Assembly (NCBI GenBank): GCA_020073385.1 | Contig: JAIQFH010000019.1 | Location: forward strand, 1 to 64,000 | DNA: 64,000 bases | DNA from: Terriglobia bacterium | GTDB taxonomy: Bacteria; Acidobacteriota; Terriglobia; Terriglobales; Acidobacteriaceae | Reading direction: 5' to 3' | Shown: one piece after another, positions 6,992-15,531 of the stretch | Position numbering within the stretch: the first letter of the stretch is position 1 | How the letters are laid out: each line of letters opens with the position of its first letter | Program-made: the position numbers and the translations under genes | The notes under the pieces: model-generated | What the model was told of the DNA's origin: nothing | Database searches by the model: none | Seen by the model: the letters and a program-made list of their open reading frames with translations, nothing else

Positions 6992-9766
6992 TTAGTTGAC
7001 CTTCAGAGTGAGCGCAGCAGAATGGTTTACTCCACCTCCGGCGCCGTTCACGGTGATGTTGTAAGTGCCAGGAGTTGTATTGTTGCCACCGCCACCCCCT
7101 CCACCGCCACCACCGCCGCCACACGCTGGCAAGATCATGAGTCCGGCGAGCAGCAGTCCGAGCATTAGGAATCCGAAGAGCCTCCTCCTACGCCCGTTTA
7201 TTCCGGCGCCCAGCAGCGTGATGCCAAAGATCGGCAAGAACAGCGCTGCGAAAACCTGCGTTCGATGAGTAGTACCCGGCAGAGCAAGGCTTGCGCTGGA
7301 TGCGCCATTCGTCGCGATTGTCAGATTTGACGTCACCGCACTGCTTCCGGGCGTTACCGAAGCGCTAGTGAAGTGACAAACCGCCTTCGCTGGAAGACTT
7401 CCGCACGAGAGCGCGACCGCCTGCCCATAGCTGGAGTTGACCGACGATACCGTAACGGTGATCGTCGAGGTCGTCTGACCGCTGGTTGTGGAGATGCTGC
7501 TCGGAGAAACAGCCACCGAAAAGTCCGCCGGCGCCGCTCCTACTTTCGCGACAAAGCCATCCGATAAACCACCCGCGTCGGCAGTGCAGCAGGGAAGTGG
7601 CGATACGACCACAAAGCCTGTCGTGCTATTCGTGCCGCCCGCCATGTACGCGTTACTCGACGAATCCACCGCAACCGCGCCAATCGCTCCCTGAGTGGCG
7701 TCACCGGCGATGCTGTTCTCCGTGCCCGTGCCACCCATAAAACTGGAGTACACAACGAACCCGGTGTTGCTGAACTCTGTGATGAATGCGTCCACCGTCC
7801 CATTCAAGGTGCCCTGGAAAGGTGAACCGCTCACTGGAAAACCTGATGAAGACGTTCTACCCGTCACATAAGCATCGCCAAACGCATCCAGCGCAATACC
7901 GGCGCCCACTTCGTCCAGAGTGCCACCGTAGTACGTCGAGAAGACCAGCCCAGTGCCCGTCGCATTGAGCTTACTCACGAACACATCGTTCCCCCCTTTG
8001 TTGGTGGCCTGTGCAGCATTTGCAGTCGGAAAGTCCGTTGAGTTGGTATTTCCGGTGACATATGCTTCCCCGGCGCCGTCGACCGCAACGCCGAGCACCT
8101 GGTCCGACCCCGTTCCTCCAAGATAGGTAGAGTACGTGAGAGCCGATCCATCTGCCTTGACCTCAGTCACAAAAGAATCGCCAGCGCCTTTTCCAGCCGT
8201 CTGCAGCGCCCCGGTGGTAGTTGGGAAATCTGTCGATTGCGTGATGCCGCCCACGTAGACGTTGTTTGAACTGTCCAGAGCTAGCCCCGTGACCAGGTCG
8301 GCGTTCGCACCTCCCAAGTACGTCGAGAAGGTCAGCGCGGTTCCTGCCGCGTTGAGTTTGGCCACAAATCCATCCGTGGATCCGGCGTTCGAGGTTTGAA
8401 TTGCAGATGCCGGAAAGTTCGTCGAGTCCGTCTCGCCTCCGATGTAAGCGTTGCCCGAGTTGTCGACCGCGATAGCGTTGCCTGATTCTGTCCCCGTGCC
8501 TCCAATTTTCGTCACGTAATTTTCAGTACCAGCCGTGCTACCCAGGGAGGCGACGAACGCATCCTGTCCACCTGCTGGCCCCAGGGTTTTGGTAGCGGGG
8601 AATGCCGCCGATGAAGTGTTGCCCACCACATATACAGCAGTGCCGTTTACGGCGACGCCCAGGGCGGAATCAATGCCCGCTCCGGCAATCAATGTCGTGA
8701 AATCCAGCGTCGTTCCTGACGCACTTATCTTCGTGACGAACGCGTCGAAATTGCCGACGTTCGAGATGGTCCCGGTGTGCGCCGGGAAGTTGATCGAATT
8801 CATCTGCCCCGCGACATACATGTTTCCCGAACTGTCGACTGCGATGCCGAAGATCTCATCTTCCCCGCTTCCGCCCAGGTAGGTCGCATAGCTCAGGGCT
8901 GGATCAATCACCAACTCCCGGTCGTGGTCATAGTTGCCGAGTTGCAACGCCACTTCGTTGCCGGCTCTTAACTCGAACGCCGCTTCGACGATCTCCCGCT
9001 TGCCGTCCTTCTCCTGATACGCCACAGGCTTGTGCAGTACTACATCGCCTGCGGACGAGGCGAGCACCAGGTTGCCCCCAGCGTCAGTAGCGAGTTTCTG
9101 CGCGCCCTTGAAGCCCAAGCCAATCGTCTTCGGGTCAGCGCCGGGGCTTACAACGAAATCAAATTCCAGTTGCCGCTGCGCGCCGTGAAACACCATGTTT
9201 ACGCCGGGATAAACATCCCGATAGGAAACCGACGAGTACTGCTTTACGCCAGTGTGCCAATTCTTCGGATCGCTTCCGGCGTAGTAGTTAATGACTCCGG
9301 GAACTTCACTGCCGGCAGCGATTTCGGGCTTCACATTTCCGCCCACCAGCCGCATGTCGATGGCCGCGCTCTGCCTCTTCTCGGTTGGCTGCGAGTGCGC
9401 GCCCGCGGCACGCGACGGCTGCTGGTGCTTCGCCGAAGTGATCGCGATCACCGTGTCATTCGATGTGAGGAACACCGAATATCCATTCCCCCGCGCCGTG
9501 TACTTCACCTGCGGATCGGTCTGTCCCTGGTTTGCTTCGAACGCCAGCGGCAGGGCATCGAGGCTGGCGCGAATCCGTCCGCGCTGCTCGGCGCTGACCG
9601 TCGGCTCAGACTTGTTCGTGCTCTGATTCGTCTTCATTGCGCGCGCGTTCTTCGCACCCGAAGCGGAGAACAGAGCTGCGCCCCCGGCGACTGCGACCGT
9701 CAACACGGCGATGGCAGCAACCCACATGGAAGGCATCCGGAATTTGGCAACGGTAGGTTTCGACAC
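6992..9766 (-). CDS. Exported SBBP beta-propeller protein with C-terminal Cys-Gly module
   Basis: 924 residues from the GTG at 9764-9766, chosen because AGGAG lies six bases upstream. Domains in order: a signal or anchor helix (about 12-30); a region typical of SBBP-containing proteins (ANQGQTDPQVKYTARGNG at about 85-250); six to eight SBBP blades (about 270-690; recurrent STYLGG, then AVD and G-AYVTG phrases); an Ig-like segment (about 725-815); two membrane helices split by NGRRRRL; then ILPACG followed by a run of about twelve glycines and a short beta domain ending LTLKVN. A large cell-surface protein, possibly adhesive; the ligand is unknown. Confidence 0.88.
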   Translation of the reverse strand: MSKPTVAKFRMPSMWVAAIAVLTVAVAGGAALFSASGAKNARAMKTNQSTNKSEPTVSAEQRGRIRASLDALPLAFEANQGQTDPQVKYTARGNGYSVFLTSNDTVIAITSAKHQQPSRAAGAHSQPTEKRQSAAIDMRLVGGNVKPEIAAGSEVPGVINYYAGSDPKNWHTGVKQYSSVSYRDVYPGVNMVFHGAQRQLEFDFVVSPGADPKTIGLGFKGAQKLATDAGGNLVLASSAGDVVLHKPVAYQEKDGKREIVEAAFELRAGNEVALQLGNYDHDRELVIDPALSYATYLGGSGEDEIFGIAVDSSGNMYVAGQMNSINFPAHTGTISNVGNFDAFVTKISASGTTLDFTTLIAGAGIDSALGVAVNGTAVYVVGNTSSAAFPATKTLGPAGGQDAFVASLGSTAGTENYVTKIGGTGTESGNAIAVDNSGNAYIGGETDSTNFPASAIQTSNAGSTDGFVAKLNAAGTALTFSTYLGGANADLVTGLALDSSNNVYVGGITQSTDFPTTTGALQTAGKGAGDSFVTEVKADGSALTYSTYLGGTGSDQVLGVAVDGAGEAYVTGNTNSTDFPTANAAQATNKGGNDVFVSKLNATGTGLVFSTYYGGTLDEVGAGIALDAFGDAYVTGRTSSSGFPVSGSPFQGTLNGTVDAFITEFSNTGFVVYSSFMGGTGTENSIAGDATQGAIGAVAVDSSSNAYMAGGTNSTTGFVVVSPLPCCTADAGGLSDGFVAKVGAAPADFSVAVSPSSISTTSGQTTSTITVTVSSVNSSYGQAVALSCGSLPAKAVCHFTSASVTPGSSAVTSNLTIATNGASSASLALPGTTHRTQVFAALFLPIFGITLLGAGINGRRRRLFGFLMLGLLLAGLMILPACGGGGGGGGGGGGNNTTPGTYNITVNGAGGGVNHSAALTLKVN

Positions 9767-10184
9767 GACACTCTCCTGAAATGAACCCTTAGTCTCTTTT
9801 GCGGGGGATAGACTCGGCTGCAACGCAAAGAAATCCCGATGCGCGCCGATGCTCTGATGTCAGCAAGGTTCTTAGATTTTGAAGCTTAGGCGAAAGTATG
9901 GATGGGACCAAACGGCCTTGTCAATGAAACTTAGGTACCCTCTGTGTACCACATCTGGAGGAGTCCAAGATTGCAGGAGTCTGGTTTGCAGGAGTCTAGT
10001 GTAGTGCGTCAAACAGAAGGACTTTTATAAGCCGCGGGTTTCCCCCGTGATCCTCTGTGTCTTTTGTCGTTAAAGCCTTTGACCCCCTCGCCGGACACCA
10101 CGGATACGCGGATCGAGGCGCAATACTTAACGCTCACTACTTCCGACGCACTACACTAGGTCTGCGGCTTCCCGCTACGTGTCC
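9767..10184. other. Intergenic region upstream of the SBBP gene
   Basis: No gene seen. It should contain the SBBP promoter on the minus strand. A short direct repeat, TGCAGGAGTCTGGTT then TGCAGGAGTCTAGTG, lies at about 9972-10001. The GC-rich stretch near 10034-10051 (CGCGGGTTTCCCCCGTG) is weakly palindromic. Confidence 0.4.
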
Positions 10185-10778
10185 CTACGGCACCGTGACG
10201 ATTACCCCGGTGCACGGTTTCTGCCCTTGGCGGCGATAACTGTGTTGCACAGCCGAATCGAAATAGATCGCGTCCTCGGCCTCCAGATTGAATTCCTCAC
10301 TGCCAATCTTCATGGTTAACGTTCCCTTCAGCAAGTACAGCAGTTCCACCCCGGAATGCTGATGGGGCCTCAGTTTCTCCGGCGCAATGTCCTGGAATTC
10401 GGCGACAAATACGCTCATCTTTCGTTCGGTCGCCTTGTAGTCCAGGCACTCAAAAAGGTACGGCACCTCCTGCGTGCCGGGCCGCTCCGGAAACCGCACG
10501 CGATCCTCTTTCCGTACCACGCTCACCACCCTCCGCTTGCGCTCATCGGTGAAAAAATAGTCCAGTCCCACCGAGTACACCATCGCAATCCGTAACAGAG
10601 TCGGAAGCGTAGGGAACAACTTTCCTCTTTCCAGTTTGGATAACAGCGCCGCTGAAAGCCCCGTGTGCCTGCTGAGCTCGACCAACCCCATGCTCTTTCG
10701 CAGGCGCAACGTACGCAGCTTCTCGCCAATCGAATACCGTCCCAAGCCTTGCGAGACAGCGTCAGGAACCTGACTCAT
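10185..10778 (-). CDS. XRE-family regulator with C-terminal cupin domain
   Basis: 197 residues. Residues about 17-72 are a Cro/C1-type helix-turn-helix (SIGEKLRTLRLRKSMGLVE and LSRHTGLSAALLSKLERG). Residues about 115-195 form a cupin barrel with the motif HQHSGVELLYLLKG and a second motif around DAIYFDSAVQHSY. This is the architecture of PuuR/SutR-like regulators, where the cupin binds a small-molecule effector. It is monocistronic here and the target is unknown. Confidence 0.9.
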   Translation of the reverse strand: MSQVPDAVSQGLGRYSIGEKLRTLRLRKSMGLVELSRHTGLSAALLSKLERGKLFPTLPTLLRIAMVYSVGLDYFFTDERKRRVVSVVRKEDRVRFPERPGTQEVPYLFECLDYKATERKMSVFVAEFQDIAPEKLRPHQHSGVELLYLLKGTLTMKIGSEEFNLEAEDAIYFDSAVQHSYRRQGQKPCTGVIVTVP

Positions 10779-10899
10779 GGTTTCTTGATGATAAAACCGA
10801 TGTTCATTTTGGTAAAACGATTCCCAGCGCCTTGAGTCAAAATTTGGATCGAGTGGTTTCCGATTGGATGGGTACTCCGGTGTTTAGTTTTGAAAGGGT

Positions 10900-10952
10900 G
10901 CGGCTTTTTAGCCGCGCCGTCCAAGCGCCAGCGAAGACGCGCCTTTAGGCGC
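10900..10952. repeat. Pair of short GC-rich hairpins (dispersed repeat)
   Basis: GCGGC-TTTTTA-GCCGC at 10900-10915 and GCGCC-TTTA-GGCGC at 10939-10952 sit in the 319-base gap between the XRE-cupin and AsmA genes. Nothing else was seen in that gap. Confidence 0.55.
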
Positions 10953-11097
10953 TGAGGGCGGACCCGTCAAGTCCGAAATTGCTTTTCTCAAAGCCCCAGA
11001 GTCCCAAGGCCTCTCGGATGAGAGACCTCGAAACTCTGAAGCTTTGATCTGAAGTCTTGAAAGGTCGAAACTCGAAATCCGAAACTCGTAACTGCTC

Positions 11098-12735
11098 CTA
11101 TTTCGGCTGCGGTTTCTTCTTACCGAACAACCCGATCACGCTGTTGATCGGATTCTGCTGCTGCTGGTTGTTGTCCTTCCCCTGATTATTCAGATATCCC
11201 TGCAGCAGGCCGGTGGCGATTCCTTTCACGTCAGGCGTGAACTTCGGATTCGAGGTTGTCCCCGTGATTCCAAACGGAATCCCCGTGCCCTGCACATCAG
11301 CCCTCATCTTGAAGGCAAGTTCGTTCGTGGGGCTCACCGTGCCCGCGCCGGTGAGCACACCAATGGCAGGAATGGTGAGATTGACATTGTTCGCCTCAGT
11401 ACCGGCCGGCGACATTTTCACGTCGGAACTGAAGTTCTGAATCGTAGTGTCATTGCCCGTGTTCTTCCCGGAGAGGGCTGAGATGGCTGCGCCCATCTTT
11501 TCCCCGAGGTTGAAGTTCGCCAGTTGCGTATTCTCCATCTTCACCGACCCGGTACTAACCAGCTTGTCAACAGGCCCAGAACTCACCACGTTCACGATCA
11601 GGTCGCCGCCTTTCAAAGTTGCCTTCGGAGGTAATACCACTCCCACGGCGGGAAGCATGGCTTCCAGATCGTCCACCGGCATCTTGTCGCCCACCAGTTT
11701 CAGATTGACCGCCGTGACCTTGCCGTGCGCATCGTAGGTCCCGGTCAGATGCGCAACCGCCTGTCCCATGGATATGTCGCACTGCCGGATGACTCCATTT
11801 TCCCGAACCAGGTTATGTTCGATGGCGAACTTCACGTCGACCGGCCGTCCCGCCGGAGAACCCTTCTTCACGACCTGTAAATTAGTAGCTTTCAGCGTAC
11901 CAGTGATCTTGGCCGCATGACCGTCGGAAACGATGGAGCCATCGAGATCGGCAATGCCCGCAATTCCCGCCGCCGGATCGATAAATCCTGACGCCGCCAG
12001 ATTCATCTTCTGCACGCTGATCTTGGCGTTAAGCGGTGTGAGCGCTGCGTCTGTCGCGTTGATCGGTCCGGCGGTACCTGCCAGTTTCACCGTCCCCCCC
12101 GAGGGAGTGTTCGCCGACATCGTGAACGGGAACGACGAATTGAAAGAGAAGTTTTTAACCTCGATATTAACTTTGTCGTACACGTGTTGAGGCTCGCTCG
12201 AGTCAGCCTGCGAGACCGTCAGCTTGCCATTGTCTACGTTCAGCTTGGCCACCGACAGATTCGGATTGCCGCCGCCAACGCTCTTCTCCTGCGCTGTGTT
12301 CGGCGCAGCCTTCTCTGTCGTGTGGGCCGGCGCCGACGGATTCTTCCCGCCCAGGCTGGAGAAGTTCCACTTCTCCCCGTTCTCCGATTTCACCAGGTTG
12401 ATCTGAGGCTGATCCAGCGTCAGTTCGGTGATATTCAGGGTTCGCGAAAAAATCAGCGGGATCATATCGACCCCAACTTTGAACGACTTGGCCTGCACGA
12501 ACGCCGCCTTGCTGAACTGCGGATCGTCGGCGATCGAAATGTTGTCCGCCGTCACCCCACCCGACAGCAGCGACAGCGACAAGTTGCCGACCTTCACTTC
12601 CCGCCCCAGAGCATCGGTGAGTTCCGCCTCCAGCTTCGGACGGAAAGTGTTTGCGTCAATGAAAAAGGGAATTGCGATGGCGATGACAACCAGTACCGCG
12701 ATGACAATCGCGACAATCTTCAGGAATCTTTTCAT
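11098..12735 (-). CDS. AsmA-family protein
   Basis: 545 residues. One N-terminal membrane helix (residues about 4-26) is followed by the AsmA hallmark FIDANTFRPKLEAELTDALG and then a long series of beta-strands with repeated LxADNISIADDP- and LNITELTLDQPQI-type phrases, as in AsmA/YhjG proteins. Known AsmA-like proteins are large periplasmic, inner-membrane-anchored beta-groove proteins implicated in lipid transfer to the outer membrane. The C-terminus is Gln/Asn-rich and ends in a basic KKKPQPK. A perfect AGGAGG precedes the ATG. It follows the TPR gene by 71 bases and is probably in the same transcript. Confidence 0.9.
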   Translation of the reverse strand: MKRFLKIVAIVIAVLVVIAIAIPFFIDANTFRPKLEAELTDALGREVKVGNLSLSLLSGGVTADNISIADDPQFSKAAFVQAKSFKVGVDMIPLIFSRTLNITELTLDQPQINLVKSENGEKWNFSSLGGKNPSAPAHTTEKAAPNTAQEKSVGGGNPNLSVAKLNVDNGKLTVSQADSSEPQHVYDKVNIEVKNFSFNSSFPFTMSANTPSGGTVKLAGTAGPINATDAALTPLNAKISVQKMNLAASGFIDPAAGIAGIADLDGSIVSDGHAAKITGTLKATNLQVVKKGSPAGRPVDVKFAIEHNLVRENGVIRQCDISMGQAVAHLTGTYDAHGKVTAVNLKLVGDKMPVDDLEAMLPAVGVVLPPKATLKGGDLIVNVVSSGPVDKLVSTGSVKMENTQLANFNLGEKMGAAISALSGKNTGNDTTIQNFSSDVKMSPAGTEANNVNLTIPAIGVLTGAGTVSPTNELAFKMRADVQGTGIPFGITGTTSNPKFTPDVKGIATGLLQGYLNNQGKDNNQQQQNPINSVIGLFGKKKPQPK

Positions 12736-12806
12736 GATTTCTTACCTCCTATGGAAAAGGCGGTAGCAACCGAATTGAAGGAAGTTCGTGCGGCGAGGCA
12801 AGTGTA

Positions 12807-14006
12807 TCACTGCGGCTCCTGCATCAGTTCGGGAGAAGGCACGGAAACTTCCTTCTTTGGATTGGCGGCCGCCGCCATTTCTTTCTTGGCTTCCTCTTTT
12901 CGTCCCAGCCGGAGCAGCGCTTGCCCGCGAAGGTAGTGCGCCTCGGTCCGTTCCGGGTCCAGCTTTACCGCTTGATCGGTTTCGGTCAGAGCTGCCGCAT
13001 ACTTCTTCTGCCGTTGATAAATCTTTGCCAGCCCGAGATGAGAACTCACCAGCCGGGAATCTCGCGATATGGCCTCGCGATAACTTTTCTCGGCGTTGGT
13101 ATCGTCTTGCATCTGCCAATACACTTCGCCCAACTGGTCGTAGTTCAGCGCCAGGTCCGGCTCGATACTCACATCCTTGAGAAATTCCTCCCGCGCCTGG
13201 GAGTACTCCTGCTTTCTCAAATGCGCCACCCCCAGATTGAAATGGATGAATGCGAGCGTGGGATTGATTTTCGCCGCCGCCTCAAACTCCGCAATCGCCA
13301 TGTCATATTCCTCGCGATTGAGATGATATTTTCCGGCGAAGAGATGGTACTCAGCCGAGTCATTCCCGACTTTCAGCAGTTGCGCCGTCGCTCGGTCGTC
13401 CCAATCCGTATGGCCCGCCCGGTGCGCTGCATTGGCCAGCACGTACAGGTACGGCAGATTCTCCGATTCCTGCGCCCATAGCGGTTCCAACGTGGCTGCC
13501 GCATCACTCCAGCGCTCGGCGAAAAAATAGCAGAGGCCCAGCAGATACCTCGGCTGCACCGCCTCCGGTTGCTCCCGCACCACCGACTCGAAAGCCGGGA
13601 TCGCTTTCAGAAACTCATTCTGCCGGTAGTACGCCAGCCCGATATTCAGCCGGATGCCCGCCACCCCCGGCATCAATTCTTTCGCTTTGTGCAGAGCCTG
13701 CAGAGCCTTCGTCCACTGCTTGCCCCGCATGTATACGACGCCCAGATTCGCATAGGCAGGCCCAGCTTTCGGATCCAACTGCAGGACGTGACGAAAATCC
13801 GCCGCCGCTTCTTCCAGCCGGTTTTCCTTAAGGGCTTGTTCCCCATGCCGAAAAAACACTGCCGGATCCGCCGCCTTACCCTCTGCAGATCGTCCGCTGG
13901 ACACGCCTCCGGATGGGGTCTGCGCCGCGGTATCCGCGAGGGTGCCTGCCAGCGCAAGAAGCAAAACGCAACCGATCGATGTGATCCCAGTGCTTGACAC
14001 TCGCAT
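12807..14006 (-). CDS. Exported tetratricopeptide-repeat protein
   Basis: 399 residues from the ATG at 14004-14006, which places a signal peptide (ITSIGCVLLLALAGTLADT, cleavage near AAQ) at the N-terminus; the open frame extends 27 codons upstream without a signal-like sequence. Ten or so TPR units fill residues about 50-375 (for example AAADFRHVLQLDPKAGPAY, AIAEFEAAAKINPTLAFIH and SYREAISRDSRLVSSHLGL). Likely a periplasmic or outer-membrane scaffold. It is upstream of and probably co-transcribed with the AsmA-like gene, which hints at a shared envelope role. Confidence 0.85.
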   Translation of the reverse strand: MRVSSTGITSIGCVLLLALAGTLADTAAQTPSGGVSSGRSAEGKAADPAVFFRHGEQALKENRLEEAAADFRHVLQLDPKAGPAYANLGVVYMRGKQWTKALQALHKAKELMPGVAGIRLNIGLAYYRQNEFLKAIPAFESVVREQPEAVQPRYLLGLCYFFAERWSDAAATLEPLWAQESENLPYLYVLANAAHRAGHTDWDDRATAQLLKVGNDSAEYHLFAGKYHLNREEYDMAIAEFEAAAKINPTLAFIHFNLGVAHLRKQEYSQAREEFLKDVSIEPDLALNYDQLGEVYWQMQDDTNAEKSYREAISRDSRLVSSHLGLAKIYQRQKKYAAALTETDQAVKLDPERTEAHYLRGQALLRLGRKEEAKKEMAAAANPKKEVSVPSPELMQEPQ

Positions 14007-14144
14007 AACTCTCTGCTGTAGTGTCCGCCAGCGATCGCTTGAAATACAAGCGACGCGCTGATGATCGCGAGATAAGCTCGATCGCACAGAATAGCGGCTT
14101 GCGCGGCATTAACCTGAAACCTTGAAACGTTGAAACTCTGACTC

Positions 14145-15191
14145 ATGGTGACGATTCGTGATGTAGCCAAAGAAAGCGGATTTTCCTCGACCACGGTTTC
14201 TATTGTTCTGAACAACGCGCCGCTGGCGCGCTACATCCCTGCTGCCACCAAGAAGAGGATCGAGCGCGCCGCAGAGAAGCTCGGATACCGTCCCAACCAG
14301 TTTGCCCGCTCGCTGCGCAGCAAACGCAGCCACACCGTCGGCGTCATGGTTTTCGACATGACCGACCCGTTCTGCACCCTGATCCTTCGCGGCATCGAAA
14401 ACACTCTCTACCAGGCGTCCTATCTTCCGATCCTCACCGATGTGCACAACGAAGGCAGCCGCTTCGAACGCTACCTCGAGATGCTGCTCGACCGCCGCAT
14501 AGAAGCCCTGATCGTCGTCGCCAACTGGGTGTTCCTCGACATCAACCTTCTCGCCGATCTCGAAAAGAGCAGTATCCCTACCGCGATGATTGGCTGCGAA
14601 TTGAAAACCGATTCCATCAGTTCGGTCATCGTCGATAACGAGGTCGGCGGCCATCTCGCGCTCGAACATCTGCATGCCCTCGGCCACCGTAAGATCGCAA
14701 TCATTCGCGGCCCCAAGGCGCTCGTCGACAGCTCGCCTCGTTGGCGCGGCATTCGCAACTTCGCCAAAGAAGCCGATCTCGAACTCGACGCCCGTCTGAT
14801 CGTCGACATGCCCGAATCCAGCGATCCGATTTCCAGTTTCGAATCCGGCTACAAACTCACCGAGGAACTGCTTCGCCAGAAGCGTTCTTTCACAGCCATG
14901 CTGGCTTTCGACGACATGAGCGCGTTCGGCGCGATTCGCGCACTCAGCCGCGCCGGGATACGCGTGCCCGACCAATGCTCGGTCATCGGTTTCGATGACG
15001 TGGCCACGTCGGCCATCTACACCCCGTCGCTCACCACGGTGCGCCAGCCCATGGAAACCATGGGCGCGTCGGCCGTCGGCGTTGTGCTCGACGGTATTAA
15101 TGCCGTCCTAGAAAAGCGCGAGCCCACACCCAGCCACCGCAAGGTCGCTCCCGAGTTGGTCGTGCGCGAATCGACACGAAGACTGGTGTAG
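14145..15191 (+). CDS. LacI-family transcriptional regulator
   Basis: 348 residues. Residues 2-24 (TIRDVAKESGFSSTTVSIV) are the LacI helix-turn-helix and about 45-58 form the hinge region (YRPNQFARSLRSKRS). The remainder is a periplasmic-binding-protein-like sugar sensor (GVMVFDMTDPFC, then GCELKTDSISSVIVDN and QCSVIGFDDVATSA). It precedes a TonB-dependent receptor on the same strand and a LacI-type palindrome lies between them, so it probably controls receptor expression in response to a carbohydrate. Confidence 0.92.
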   Translation: MVTIRDVAKESGFSSTTVSIVLNNAPLARYIPAATKKRIERAAEKLGYRPNQFARSLRSKRSHTVGVMVFDMTDPFCTLILRGIENTLYQASYLPILTDVHNEGSRFERYLEMLLDRRIEALIVVANWVFLDINLLADLEKSSIPTAMIGCELKTDSISSVIVDNEVGGHLALEHLHALGHRKIAIIRGPKALVDSSPRWRGIRNFAKEADLELDARLIVDMPESSDPISSFESGYKLTEELLRQKRSFTAMLAFDDMSAFGAIRALSRAGIRVPDQCSVIGFDDVATSAIYTPSLTTVRQPMETMGASAVGVVLDGINAVLEKREPTPSHRKVAPELVVRESTRRLV

Positions 15192-15299
15192 CGTGTCGCT
15201 GCTTGTGGCGCCGCTGTGTCCCCGCCGGCTGTTGTGGAGGCGTCTCGCCCTGGCACGTGTAGAACTGATGAGCCCCGGCCTTCTATCAGAAACGCGACC

Positions 15300-15311
15300 G
15301 GAAACGTTTTC
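15300..15311. promoter_or_regulatory. LacI/CcpA-type operator with nearby -35 box
   Basis: GGAAACGTTTTC is a near-perfect palindrome with the central CG typical of LacI-family operators (one mismatched pair). It lies between the LacI gene and the TonB-receptor gene. A TTGACA hexamer at 15357-15362 could be the -35 of the receptor promoter; the -10 is not clear. The rest of the 340-base gap holds nothing else I recognise. Confidence 0.55.
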
Positions 15312-15531
15312 GAGCATGGATTGTTGCCTTTCAACACTTCGCTCATCGTTTTTTTCTTGACAGTACACGTCATGCAAACGCACTATTCATACGTTTTAAT
15401 AACCCCGTCCCGGGTCTCAATCCGCAGGGGAATCAGTGTCTGAACAAACGACCGAGCGCTCAAGCTCGAAAGTACGCAGCCGATCGAAACTGGCGCAGTG
15501 GGAAACCTGCGCAAATTGGGGAGCATTCACT

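Noticed and set aside
7065-7268. Polyproline frame opposite the glycine run of the SBBP protein
   Set aside because: The proline run is simply the complement of the Gly-coding GGN repeat.
9032-9784. 250-codon frame antisense to the SBBP gene
   Set aside because: Arg-rich shadow frame typical of high-GC DNA; the opposite strand has clear domains.
9972-10001. Two 15-base direct repeats as the start of a CRISPR-like array
   Set aside because: Only two adjacent units without spacers; no cas genes in the window.
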